This document shows positions 44,155 through 53,028 of a stretch of DNA of 64,000 nucleotides, one piece after another. Numbering within the stretch: position 1 is the first letter of the stretch; every line of letters starts with the position of its first letter. The stretch lies in the NCBI RefSeq assembly GCF_005222805.1, contig NZ_STGC01000005.1:2678127-2742126 (forward strand), given 5' to 3'. A program made the translations under genes and the position numbers. The stretch is from Devosia sp. FKR38. GTDB taxonomy: Bacteria > Pseudomonadota > Alphaproteobacteria > Rhizobiales > Devosiaceae. The notes beneath the pieces are model-generated. The model worked only from the letters and a program-made list of their open reading frames with translations. It searched no databases and had not been told where the DNA came from.

Positions 44155-45388
44155 TCCGGCTGCCGATCTGCAGCGGGCGCCTTGGCTGTCGGTAGCGCGC
44201 ACGGCGCTGCTGGTGCTGACCGTTCTGTCTATCGCTTTTCCCTATGTGCAACTGGTTCCGCTGGGAAGCTACACACAGCCCTATGCCATGATCCTGGGCG
44301 TGTTGATCCTGGTGGTCTCGCGTGCCTCCAGCGTCCGCAACATGCCCTGGCCAGACTCGGTGCTGCTGATCTCGTTTGCCGTTCTGGGCATCGCCCTGTT
44401 CCTGCTCACCTGCGCACCGTTCCGCAATGTCCAGGAATACAAATACCTGCTGAACTACGTCAGCCCGATGATCCTGACGATGGCCTGTTTCACGCTGCTC
44501 GAGTGGGATCGGCGGCTGGTCGGGCAGGTCGTTTCAGTGTCGATACTGATCTGGTTCTGGATCGGCATGACACAGGCGCTTCTCGACCCCAGCTTCATGA
44601 CGCCGCTGCTCGGCGAATGGGGTAGTCTTGCCAAAGATATTGCCGCATCCGGACGTGGCGTGATCGGCCTCGCGCCAGAGCCCACCCACCACGCTTTTCA
44701 CATGATCCTGCTGGGCGGATGCGCGATGCTGCTTCGGCAGCCGCGCTGGACCATTGTGCTCGCTACGATCAGTGTTCTTCTGCTGGCACGCTCAGCCAAC
44801 GGGGCGCTGGTGCTGACGCTGGCCATCGCGGTCACTTTGACCGTGTACAGGCCCCGAATTGTGGTTCTGGGTTTCACACTGCTGCTCAGTTCTATCATGC
44901 TGGGGGTCGGCAACGCCCTGCTGAACATGGGTGGCGAGAACCGCATTTTGACCTTGCTGGGTCGGCTGCTGAGCAATCCCACCATTCTGGTCACCGAGGA
45001 CTACAGCACCAACATGCGGCTCGGTGGCGCCGTGGCCGGTTTGCTGAACGCTTTGGAATCCAGCTTCTTTCCGCAGGGTCTGGCGGCCCAGACCTGGACC
45101 GACGCCCGCCCCTCCCTGCTGGAGCGGTTCACATTCCTGATGGACATCAGCGGCACCGGCGTGCCCAGCGGCTACGGGGTGCTGTTGTTTCAGGCCGGTG
45201 TCCTGGCGTTCCCATTCATCTGGATCTCGACCATGCGCATCGTCATGGTCAAGGCAGATCCCTTTGCACGGGTTTTCATCTTTGCCGTGCCGCTGGTGTT
45301 TCTGTTCCAGTACTACATATCCTCGCCGCAATTCGCGCTGGCCTATGCGGCGGCGATCTTCTATTGGCAGCGGAACCAGACAGTATGA
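44129..45388 (+). CDS. wzy: O-antigen polymerase/ligase-like membrane protein (Wzy candidate)
   Basis: This 419-residue, highly hydrophobic protein has about 10-12 membrane segments and a large periplasmic loop in the second half. The segment GVIGLAPEPTHHAFHMILLGG resembles loops of Wzy/WaaL-type proteins. Adjacent to the flippase and with a Wzz-like gene in the same locus, it is best read as the Wzy polymerase. Wzy proteins are too divergent for certainty by eye. GGAGAATG lies upstream. Confidence 0.75.
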   Translation: MTHALQASDPAADLQRAPWLSVARTALLVLTVLSIAFPYVQLVPLGSYTQPYAMILGVLILVVSRASSVRNMPWPDSVLLISFAVLGIALFLLTCAPFRNVQEYKYLLNYVSPMILTMACFTLLEWDRRLVGQVVSVSILIWFWIGMTQALLDPSFMTPLLGEWGSLAKDIAASGRGVIGLAPEPTHHAFHMILLGGCAMLLRQPRWTIVLATISVLLLARSANGALVLTLAIAVTLTVYRPRIVVLGFTLLLSSIMLGVGNALLNMGGENRILTLLGRLLSNPTILVTEDYSTNMRLGGAVAGLLNALESSFFPQGLAAQTWTDARPSLLERFTFLMDISGTGVPSGYGVLLFQAGVLAFPFIWISTMRIVMVKADPFARVFIFAVPLVFLFQYYISSPQFALAYAAAIFYWQRNQTV

Positions 45389-45945
45389 CCAAACCGGTGA
45401 GACCGCACTTCGGCGACCTTCTACAGCGCGATTGGGCCCATCTGTGTGACCTGACTGGGCGCCCGGAACGAAAGCTCCGGCCCTGGCACGTCCTGGGCCC
45501 CCGATTCATGCCGGTCTTTCTCGTGCGTGTTGCCAACGCGCTGCACAGGCATCGTCTCCGGCCTCTTGCCAAACTGGTGAGCCTGATGAACTTCCAGCTA
45601 TTCGGCCTTGAGGTCCCCGCAAGTCTCAGCATTGGTGGTGGGCTGGTGCTGCCGCATACCATTGGCACTGTGCTTGGCGCTGCGTCCATCGGCGAAGGCG
45701 TAACCATCTTCCATCAGGTCACACTGGGCGCCAGCGTTGCAGACTTCCAGTATGACCCCGGCAAGCGCCCTGTTGTCGAAGATGGGGCAACCATCGGCGT
45801 GGGCGCCAAGGTTCTCGGTCCGGTCACGCTTGGTCGCGGCTGCACGATCGGCGCCAATGCCGTTGTGTTGGCTTCCGTGCCGCCTGGAGCCACGGCCGTT
45901 GGCATTCCTGCGCGGATCATCCAGTCCGAGGTACCCTCCGCATGA
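45385..45945 (+). CDS. CysE-like serine/sugar O-acetyltransferase
   Basis: This 186-residue protein has the CysE-type left-handed beta-helix: FGLEVPASLSIGGGLVLPHTIGTVLG, then GVTIFHQVTLGASV, and ATIGVGAKVLGPVTLGRGCTIGANAVVL, ending GIPARIIQ. The helical N-terminal domain of true serine acetyltransferase is shortened, and such forms in glycan loci usually O-acetylate sugars. ATG overlaps the wzy stop; the stop overlaps the next gene. Confidence 0.85.
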   Translation: MTKPVRPHFGDLLQRDWAHLCDLTGRPERKLRPWHVLGPRFMPVFLVRVANALHRHRLRPLAKLVSLMNFQLFGLEVPASLSIGGGLVLPHTIGTVLGAASIGEGVTIFHQVTLGASVADFQYDPGKRPVVEDGATIGVGAKVLGPVTLGRGCTIGANAVVLASVPPGATAVGIPARIIQSEVPSA

Positions 45946-46628
45946 CACCTGGCAGCATGCCTGCCGGCAGCGGGCGAAATATCGTGCTGGGCAAGAACTC
46001 TGCCGTATGGCGGTCGCTTTGCACCGATCCGCGCCTTGCCTCGGCCTTTGTGGCCATCGGCCATACCGAACTCGACAACTTTGCTTTCGTCCCCGGAGAC
46101 CGCGTCTGGGTGTTGGCCTATGCCCGCAATTTTGAGGCCAACAGGGCCATGTTTGAACGCCTCAGCGCGGCGGCGGGCATTACCGTGGTCTATGTCAGCA
46201 CGGCGACAGCCAATGTCGATGCCGCCACCAATTGCTACCAGTATCCACGCATCAAGCGTCAATGCGAAGTGCTGAGCCGCAGCATGCTCAACGCCCGGAT
46301 CGTCACGATCGGCGTCGTCTACGGCGACAAAACGGAGCTGCCTGGCGGCACCACAATAGCCACCAGCCTTGGTGAGATCGCCGATTTCATGGTCGAGCCC
46401 CGCTTCGCGGACGATCCTGATGCCGCAACCCTGCTGTTCTCTCCAATCAACAGGCCATTCTCCGGCCCCCTTGAGCGGACGGCCCATGCCAGCTATGGCT
46501 GGCTGCAACGCCGCGTGGGCTGGCCGTGCCTGCTGCGCCCGATCGATATCGTTTTGCGCGCGCTCGGATGGCGCTGGTATGGCTACCTGTATTTGAGCAA
46601 TCGCCTATGGCTTACGACGACATCATAA
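45942..46628 (+). CDS. Divergent SDR-like protein of unknown function
   Basis: This 228-residue protein lacks an obvious glycine-rich NAD loop (the N-terminus reads GSGRNIVLGKNSAVWRSL) but keeps the core of an extended SDR: VVYVSTATANV, then YPRIKRQCE with YxxxK spacing (about residues 99-103), and VTIGVVYGDKTE. It may be a catalytically altered or non-cofactor member. It overlaps its neighbours on both sides (4 bp and 22 bp) and probably works with the flavoenzyme that follows. Confidence 0.6.
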   Translation: MTPGSMPAGSGRNIVLGKNSAVWRSLCTDPRLASAFVAIGHTELDNFAFVPGDRVWVLAYARNFEANRAMFERLSAAAGITVVYVSTATANVDAATNCYQYPRIKRQCEVLSRSMLNARIVTIGVVYGDKTELPGGTTIATSLGEIADFMVEPRFADDPDAATLLFSPINRPFSGPLERTAHASYGWLQRRVGWPCLLRPIDIVLRALGWRWYGYLYLSNRLWLTTTS

Positions 46629-47815
46629 TCGGCTCGGGCCTCAGCGGGCTTGCCGTGGCCATGGGGCTTGATTCCAAACGCCGCATATTGGTGCTGAGCG
46701 AACCCGACCCGGTGACGGTGCGCTATTATGATCGGCACACCAATATCCCCTCCGGGGTGCACGGACTGGGCGGTCTTGGCAACTTCTGGCATGGCGTCAT
46801 CCCGTTCGCCAGCGACGTTCCGTTCGCAGCGGACTGCCGGGATGCGTTTGAGACGCTCTTCACGCGGTTCTATCCTGACGTCGATATTGCCGGCCGCTAT
46901 GGAACACATTGGTTGTTCGTGCCGCGCCGTCCGATCCGTCCACGAAAGCACTGGACCAGCCTTGTGGCGGAACGCGACGGGCGCCTGGAGATCCGCAGCC
47001 TATCGGCGGATCGCTTTGCTGCGGAGTCCGCTGACGTAACGGTGCAGGCGGGTTCAGAGGCTTTTGCGGCTGCACGCCTTTGGATCTGTGCCGGTGCACT
47101 AGACACACCAGCGCTGCTGGCCCGATCCTTGGGCGCAGCAACCGGCTTTCATGGAACGGCCTCTGACCACGTCATCTGCTACCTTGGGCAGGCCAGACCA
47201 TCCGCCGACGGCAAGGCCACCACGACGCAGGTCGATATTGAGCGAACGCCGAGAGGCTATTGGTTTGCGTCGTTGGCTGCGAGCAGCAGTGCCGCCCTGG
47301 TCACCGCAAAGCCCGCGCGCTTTTCCTATCGCCAACTCGACCACGGCATCGAACAACGCGCGGCCTTTGGCCTGCCGGCTGGCGGTGTAGTCGCCAAGAT
47401 CATGCGCGCCCGTTCGCTTGGCCTGATCTCGGAAGCCGTCTTCAACAAGACCGGGCTGTTTCCAGGGGCACCGGTCAAGAGCATCTATGCGCAGATCCCT
47501 GTGCGTGGTGCATACGACCTTGAGCTTTCGACGGGCGCGCTGAGCCCAAGACTGGAGCACATCCGGACTGCAACGGACGCCGTTCGGCAGCAAATCGATC
47601 TGCCCGAGATGATCGCCTCTCAGCGCCCGGAACTGTTCATTCGTGGTATCCACCTGCACGACACGCTCGATGAGGCAGCTCTGGCACCCCATGGTATCAA
47701 CACCCACAACGCCCCCATCCGCGTGTGCGACGCTTCGGTGATCGGCCGCATCGGTGGCGAACACCACAGCTTTCACATGATGGCCAAGGCTTTCAAGGCA
47801 GCAAGACAGGCATGA
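46607..47815 (+). CDS. GMC-like FAD-dependent oxidoreductase
   Basis: This 402-residue flavoenzyme begins DDIIIGSGLSGLAVAMGL, an FAD-binding Rossmann loop, and has AARLWICAGALDTPALLARSLG and a C-terminal GEHHSFHMMAKAFKAARQ, as in GMC/cholesterol-oxidase-like proteins. It is shorter than typical GMC enzymes (500 or more residues). A sugar alcohol oxidase acting on the glycan or its precursor is plausible. It overlaps the SDR-like gene by 22 bp and the glycosyltransferase by 4 bp. Confidence 0.78.
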   Translation: MAYDDIIIGSGLSGLAVAMGLDSKRRILVLSEPDPVTVRYYDRHTNIPSGVHGLGGLGNFWHGVIPFASDVPFAADCRDAFETLFTRFYPDVDIAGRYGTHWLFVPRRPIRPRKHWTSLVAERDGRLEIRSLSADRFAAESADVTVQAGSEAFAAARLWICAGALDTPALLARSLGAATGFHGTASDHVICYLGQARPSADGKATTTQVDIERTPRGYWFASLAASSSAALVTAKPARFSYRQLDHGIEQRAAFGLPAGGVVAKIMRARSLGLISEAVFNKTGLFPGAPVKSIYAQIPVRGAYDLELSTGALSPRLEHIRTATDAVRQQIDLPEMIASQRPELFIRGIHLHDTLDEAALAPHGINTHNAPIRVCDASVIGRIGGEHHSFHMMAKAFKAARQA

Positions 47816-48624
47816 CCGACAGCACAAATTCTTCGCCAGCCGTGACGATCATCACGCCCGCATACAACGCAGAACAGTTCGTTGCGGCAACGCTGCGCTC
47901 CGCTCTTGCCCAGACCTTCAGTTCATTCGAACTGCTGCTCCTGGATGATCACTCCAAGGACCGAACTGCCGAAATTGCCGAACAATTCGCCCGGCAGGAC
48001 GATCGCATCAGGGTTATCCGACTGCCCCGGAACTACGGAGCGCCGGCCGGGCCGCGCAATGTCGGCATCCAGCAGGCGCGCGGTAAATGGATCGCCTTCC
48101 TTGATGCCGATGACATCTGGCACCCCGAAAAACTGCGCGTTCAGCTCGAAGCCCTGGAAAAGTCTGGCGCGCGCTTCTGCAGCACGCAGATGACCGATTT
48201 CACCGACGAGACCGAGTTGACCTTCAAGCCGGTGGAGTCCTTTGCCATTAGGCGGATCAGCTTTTTTTCTCAGTTGCTCAAATATCAAACGCCCACCTCA
48301 AGCGTTATCGTTGACGCAGAACTCATGCGCGCCACGCCTTTCAACGAGGATCCGGCCTATAAGGCGCGCGAAGACCTCGATTGCTGGCTGAAATGCCATG
48401 AACGACTCGGCTACAGCATCAAGGTGCAGCGCCCGCTGATGGGCTATCGCCAGTCGCCTCAACAAATTTCGGGTAAGAAGCTGCAGATGGTCCGCCGCCA
48501 CCACCACGTGCTCAAGAACTATCGCTTTGAGAACGGACGCAAGCTCGGCCTGGGTGCAGCGCTCTTCACGGCGACCCATTTCCTGTCGGCCCTGCCCATC
48601 CGACTGCTCGGCGGCGGAGTCTGA
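47812..48624 (+). CDS. Family 2 glycosyltransferase
   Basis: This 270-residue GT-A enzyme has VTIITPAYNAEQFVAATLRS, LLLDDHSKDRTAEIAEQF, GPRNVGIQQARGKWIAFLDADDIW (DxD motif about residues 95-97) and a C-terminal amphipathic helix. It is the only clear-cut GT2 in the locus and should add one of the backbone sugars at the cytoplasmic membrane. It overlaps the flavoenzyme gene as ATGA. Confidence 0.92.
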   Translation: MTDSTNSSPAVTIITPAYNAEQFVAATLRSALAQTFSSFELLLLDDHSKDRTAEIAEQFARQDDRIRVIRLPRNYGAPAGPRNVGIQQARGKWIAFLDADDIWHPEKLRVQLEALEKSGARFCSTQMTDFTDETELTFKPVESFAIRRISFFSQLLKYQTPTSSVIVDAELMRATPFNEDPAYKAREDLDCWLKCHERLGYSIKVQRPLMGYRQSPQQISGKKLQMVRRHHHVLKNYRFENGRKLGLGAALFTATHFLSALPIRLLGGGV

Positions 48625-48625
48625 T

Positions 48626-49576
48626 ATGGCGAGGGTGCTGATCACTGGCGCAAACGGCTTCGTGGGCAGTCACCTGCTCCGCCTTCTGAGCGAACGGGAC
48701 GGTTTTGACCCCGTTGCAGGTGTCCGCCGGGCCGAGCAAGCACAAAGTGGCCTGCCGTTCCTGGCCATGGGGACCATTGGCGACGATCAACTGCCCAGCC
48801 TGGCCGGGATCGACGTCGTGGTCCACTGCGCGGCAAGGGTGCATGTCATGCAGGATCGCGCCGCCGACCCGCTGACGGAATTCCGCCGATACAATGTCGA
48901 AGGCACAGTGCAGCTGGCAGAACGAGCCGCCCAGGATGGCGTCAAGCGGTTCATATTTCTCAGCTCGATCAAGGTGAACGGCGAGAGCACAGTCCCTGGC
49001 AGACCGTTTACCGTGCAGGACAGCCCGGCCCCGGTGGACCCATACGGTCTCTCCAAGGCCGAAGCGGAAGTGGCGCTTCGAGATCTTGGACAGCGCACCG
49101 GGATGGAGATTGTCATTGTTCGACCAGTTCTGGTCCATGGTCCGGGCGTCAAAGGCAATTTCCTGAGCATGCTCCGTTGGATCCGTAAAGGTGTTCCCCT
49201 GCCTTTGGCTGGCGTCTCAAATCGCCGCAGCATCGTCTCGGTGGCAAATCTCTGCGACCTGTTGGCACAGTGCGTGCGCAAGCCCGAGGCCGCAGGCAAT
49301 ACCTTCCTGGCCGCCGATCCAGAAAGCCTGTCGACCACACAGTTGCTGACCAGCATCGGGTCCTATCTCGGTAAGCCAGCGCGTTTGTTCTGGGTACCCC
49401 CGGCCCTGATCGGGCTGGGCGCGCGGCTGGCGGGACGCTATGGGCAATACCAGCGACTCTTCGGCACCCTGGAGGTCAGCATTGACCACAATCGCGACAT
49501 TCTGGGCTGGACCCCGCCGCAGAGCAGCCAGGACGGCTTGAGGGAGACGGTGGCGGCATTCACGCTGGCCAGTTAG
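48626..49576 (+). CDS. NAD-dependent 4-keto-sugar reductase/epimerase (WbpV/WbpK-like)
   Basis: This 316-residue extended SDR has VLITGANGFVGSHLLRLL, VVHCAARVHVMQDRAADPL, FLSSIKVNGEST and the YGLSKAEAE pair (YxxxK, about residues 137-141). The HVM-to-F/YRxxNVEGT and SIKVNGE segments are typical of the WbpV/WbpK group that reduces UDP-4-keto-6-deoxy-HexNAc to QuiNAc or FucNAc. It would use the product of the WbpM-like dehydratase and feed the WbpL-like transferase that follows. Confidence 0.88.
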   Translation: MARVLITGANGFVGSHLLRLLSERDGFDPVAGVRRAEQAQSGLPFLAMGTIGDDQLPSLAGIDVVVHCAARVHVMQDRAADPLTEFRRYNVEGTVQLAERAAQDGVKRFIFLSSIKVNGESTVPGRPFTVQDSPAPVDPYGLSKAEAEVALRDLGQRTGMEIVIVRPVLVHGPGVKGNFLSMLRWIRKGVPLPLAGVSNRRSIVSVANLCDLLAQCVRKPEAAGNTFLAADPESLSTTQLLTSIGSYLGKPARLFWVPPALIGLGARLAGRYGQYQRLFGTLEVSIDHNRDILGWTPPQSSQDGLRETVAAFTLAS

Positions 49577-49656
49577 GCGGAATGCCAAACCTCTAGCGGG
49601 CGCATGTCCTCCCGGGCGCCACACCATCCAGACACATCCACAAATGCGGTGACTGC

Positions 49657-50703
49657 ATGCAGCCTTATGTTGGAATTGCCCTCGTAATCACTGCCGGGGT
49701 GCTCGCACTGCTCGGAACCATGCTGGTGGAACGATCCGCGCCCCGGCTCGGGCTGGTACAGCCGCCCAACGAGCGATCGTCGCACTCCCGGCCGACACCC
49801 CGTGGCGGTGGCATTGCGATTGCCGTGACCGTCGTCATCGTCGCAGCAGCGCTGGCACTTCTCGGCGCCAGCGCGTTTTGGGCCGTCGCCGGGCTGATAC
49901 TGGCCATTGGCCTGCTTGGCTTCACCGATGATATGATGGATCTGTCGCCGGCCCTGCGGTTCCCGGTGCAGATCATCGTTTTCTCACTGCTTGTCTGGTC
50001 CACTGGGCCGCTACCCGGCCTGGATGTGGGCTTCAGTCTTGTCCTTGCGGGACCGCTGCTGGCGATCGTGATCACCATCGCCGGCCTCTGGTGGTTGAAT
50101 CTCTTCAACTTCATGGACGGCATTGATGGCATTGCAGGTACGCACGCTATCCTCGTGCTGCTCGGGGCTGTGACGATCTGGTACACCAACGATCCCGACG
50201 CCGGGCTGGCACCGGCATTTTGGCTGGCCCTGGGGACGGGGGCTGCAACTGCAGGCTTCCTGGTGCGCAACTGGCCGCCCGCAAAGATCTTCATGGGTGA
50301 CGCCGGCTCGAATGCTCTTGCGCTGGCCGTCTTCGCCATCGCGCTGGCAACCCTGGCGTCAGGCCAGATCGGCTACCAAGCCTGGCTTTTGCTGCCATCG
50401 GCTTTCATTGTGGACGCCACAATAACCCTCCTCCGCCGAACCGCTCGCGGAGAACGCCCCTGGCGGGCCCACCGCAGCCATGCCTATCAGCATCTGTCAC
50501 GCCGCTGGGACCACAAACGCGCCACTGTGGTGTACTGCCTGTGGACCGCACTTTGGTCAATTCCACTGGCGCTTGCGGCACAGCATTGGGCCAGTGCCGG
50601 CTGGTTCCTGGTCCTGGTTGGCTATCTTCCGCTTGTTGCATTCTGCATCTGGGCCGGGGCAGGTCGCGAAACCACCGCTGGAACGGCAAACAAGCCCCGC
50701 TAA
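49657..50703 (+). CDS. Undecaprenyl-phosphate sugar-1-phosphate transferase (WecA/WbpL family)
   Basis: This 348-residue membrane enzyme has about 10-11 helices and starts glycan synthesis by moving a HexNAc-phosphate onto undecaprenyl phosphate. It has NERSSHSRPTPRGGGIAI, the Asp pair GFTDDMMDLS, NLFNFMDGIDGIAG, KIFMGDAGSNALA and RAHRSHAYQHL, all hallmarks of the WecA/WbpL/MraY superfamily. It is the last gene of the locus and ends 10 bp before a convergent regulator gene. Confidence 0.94.
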   Translation: MQPYVGIALVITAGVLALLGTMLVERSAPRLGLVQPPNERSSHSRPTPRGGGIAIAVTVVIVAAALALLGASAFWAVAGLILAIGLLGFTDDMMDLSPALRFPVQIIVFSLLVWSTGPLPGLDVGFSLVLAGPLLAIVITIAGLWWLNLFNFMDGIDGIAGTHAILVLLGAVTIWYTNDPDAGLAPAFWLALGTGAATAGFLVRNWPPAKIFMGDAGSNALALAVFAIALATLASGQIGYQAWLLLPSAFIVDATITLLRRTARGERPWRAHRSHAYQHLSRRWDHKRATVVYCLWTALWSIPLALAAQHWASAGWFLVLVGYLPLVAFCIWAGAGRETTAGTANKPR

Positions 50704-50713
50704 CGAGCCCCCC

Positions 50714-51385
50714 TCAATCCCGCCCGAACCGCACCCGTGATTGCACCACATGGTCGCGCATGGCGGCTTCGGCGGCGTTGGGGTCGCGCTGGCGCAGGGC
50801 GGCGACGATGGCCAGGTGCTCGTCCACTGCGGCATTGGTCGCTTTGGGCGTGGCGACCAGGCGGAACAGATGCACATGGGTGTGCAGCCGCCCCAGCGCG
50901 GCGATCACCAGTTCATTGCCGGCGCCGGCGGCCAGCTGGTCGTGGAACACCATGTCGAGCTGGGCGAAATTGGCATAGCCATTCAAGGTCTCTGCCGCGG
51001 CCAGGTTCCGCATGTCCTCGCACAGGCCCGCCAGTTCATCAATCATGGCGTCAGCCATCAGCGCGGCGCATTGCCGGGCCACGAAGGGCTCGAGCAGCAG
51101 GCGCAGCTGATAGAGATCGGCAAACTGCTTGCTGCTGAGCTGGGCACTGGCGCTATAGCCCACCAGATGGGTCTTGTGCACCAGGCCCTCGGCCTCCAGC
51201 CGCGCCAGCGCCTCGCGCACCGGGGTGGGCGATACGCCCAGTTCGCGCGCCATGGCATCGACCGATATGCGCCCGCCCGGCGCAATATCGAGCGTCATGA
51301 TGCGCTCGAAAATGGCGCTATAGACCTCGTCGCCCAGCCGCGCCGGGCGACGCAGCAGACCGGCGACGGCGCTGGGCACGCTCAT
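50714..51385 (-). CDS. GntR-family transcriptional regulator, FCD subfamily (second copy)
   Basis: This 223-residue regulator has an N-terminal winged helix (ARELGVSPTPVREALARLEAEGLV, about residues 48-71) and an FCD domain with histidines in FHDQLAAG and DEHLAIVAAL. The ATG at 51385 follows AGGAG. No operator copy like CTAACATGTTAG is seen nearby, so it likely controls other genes, perhaps the aldo/keto reductase beyond the tRNA or genes elsewhere. Confidence 0.9.
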   Translation of the reverse strand: MSVPSAVAGLLRRPARLGDEVYSAIFERIMTLDIAPGGRISVDAMARELGVSPTPVREALARLEAEGLVHKTHLVGYSASAQLSSKQFADLYQLRLLLEPFVARQCAALMADAMIDELAGLCEDMRNLAAAETLNGYANFAQLDMVFHDQLAAGAGNELVIAALGRLHTHVHLFRLVATPKATNAAVDEHLAIVAALRQRDPNAAEAAMRDHVVQSRVRFGRD

Positions 51386-51590
51386 CGGCCGCGCTCCTGC
51401 GCCAGGCCCGGACAGACCGCCGCGCGGCCGCACCCTCTGATTCCCATATCATCGATCATGTCGGCACCCTGCATACCCGCTCTGCCCCTGCCATAGGCTG
51501 CGTAGGGGAGCAAGGCAACGCATCACCGGCGCGGCGCACGGGGAAATTGCGCATCGGCACCGCAACGCGCGCCAGCGGAGGCCGCAAAAG

Positions 51591-51630
51591 GGAAAAGCCC
51601 AGCGAACCGGTTGGGTTCACTGGGCTTTTT
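51591..51630 (-). terminator. Intrinsic terminator of the initiator tRNA gene
   Basis: AAAAGCCCAG...CTGGGCTTTT forms a 10-bp outer stem with an inner GAACC/GGTTC pair (51593-51602 with 51620-51629). On the minus strand it is followed by a run of T and then CCC, directly after the tRNA CCA end. Confidence 0.88.
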
Positions 51631-51707
<77 letters not shown>

Positions 51708-51920
51708 TCAAAGTCGATAACAATGCCAGATTGGCGGTCATCTGTGCGGCCGGTGCCGCGACGTGATGGGTATATAGGGGGTATGAACCGATTGCTCAAC
51801 CCCCCAAATGCCCATGCGTGACGGTTTTTTGACGACCGCGATTTCTGCCGTCCAAACCTACCATTTTGCCCGGCATCGGTTAGTGTCGACCATCCTTCGC
51901 CAGCAGTCGAGATTCCCTCC

Positions 51921-52958
51921 ATGAAACTGAAGCCGCTTGGCCGCACCGATCTGCGGGTCACCGAACTTTGCCTGGGCACCATGACCTGGGGCAGCCAGAA
52001 CACCGAAGCCGAAGGCCATGCCCAGATCGATATGGCGCTCGAGGCCGGGCTCAATTTCATGGACACCGCCGAGATCTACGCCGTGCCGCGCAGCCCCGAG
52101 ACCTCGGGCCGCACCGAGGAGATCATCGGCAGCTGGTTCCAAAAAACCGGCAAGCGCGACCAGTGGATCCTCGCCTCCAAGATCGCGGGCGGCGGCATCG
52201 ATTTCATGCGCGGCGGTTCGCGCGCCAGCGGCGCGACCATCCGCCAGGCGGTCGATGCCAGCCTGCAACGCCTCAAGACCGACCGCATCGATCTCTATCA
52301 GATCCACTGGGCCTCGCGCGGCAGCTACAATTTCGAGGGCTCCTGGACCTATGCCCCGCACACCCAGGACACCGCCGACGTGCTGGACAATATTGCCGAC
52401 ATGCTTGAGGGCCTCGACGGCCTGGTCAAGGCCGGCAAAATCGGCCATGTCGGGGTCTCCAACGAAACCACCTGGGGCATTGCCCAATGGCTGCGCATTG
52501 CCGGGGAGCGCAATCTGCCGCGCCTGGTCTCGGTGCAGAATGAATATAATCTGGTGCGCCGCCAGTTCGATCTCGACATGGCCGAGCTCAGCCACCACGA
52601 ACAGGTGGGCCTTCTGGGCTATTCCCCGCTCGCCGGCGGCCTGCTCACCGGCAAATACCAGCACGGCGCGGTCCCGGCCGGCAGCCGCGCTGACTATCAG
52701 AAGGCCTTCTGGCGCTACAATCCGCATTCGGAAGCCGCCACGGCGGCCTATCTGGAGCTGGCCAGGCGCCATGGGCTGGACCCGGCGCAGATGGCCATTG
52801 CCTTTACCCTCACCCGGCCGTTCACCATGTCCACCATTATCGGCGCCACCAGCACCAGCCAGCTCGCCAATGCCATTGCGGCGGCCGATCTGGTGCTGAG
52901 CCCGCACGTGCTGACCGAGATCGACGCCATCCACCGCCGTTTCCCGCGCACCATCTGA
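51921..52958 (+). CDS. Aldo/keto reductase, Tas-like
   Basis: This 345-residue NADPH-dependent oxidoreductase follows the E. coli Tas pattern closely: LCLGTMTWGSQNTEAEGHAQ, DTAEIYAVP (Asp and Tyr of the tetrad), a lysine in LASKIAGG, LYQIHWASR (His), KIGHVGVSNET and RRHGLDPAQMAIAF. The length equals Tas (about 346). The physiological substrate is not known. No strong ribosome site precedes the ATG. Confidence 0.92.
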   Translation: MKLKPLGRTDLRVTELCLGTMTWGSQNTEAEGHAQIDMALEAGLNFMDTAEIYAVPRSPETSGRTEEIIGSWFQKTGKRDQWILASKIAGGGIDFMRGGSRASGATIRQAVDASLQRLKTDRIDLYQIHWASRGSYNFEGSWTYAPHTQDTADVLDNIADMLEGLDGLVKAGKIGHVGVSNETTWGIAQWLRIAGERNLPRLVSVQNEYNLVRRQFDLDMAELSHHEQVGLLGYSPLAGGLLTGKYQHGAVPAGSRADYQKAFWRYNPHSEAATAAYLELARRHGLDPAQMAIAFTLTRPFTMSTIIGATSTSQLANAIAAADLVLSPHVLTEIDAIHRRFPRTI

Positions 52959-53028
52959 TCCACTCACCCACCGGCGCGCCCCGCGGGCGCGCCGCACTCA
53001 ATGCTGAGGCCTGTTCCGGAGGCAGACC

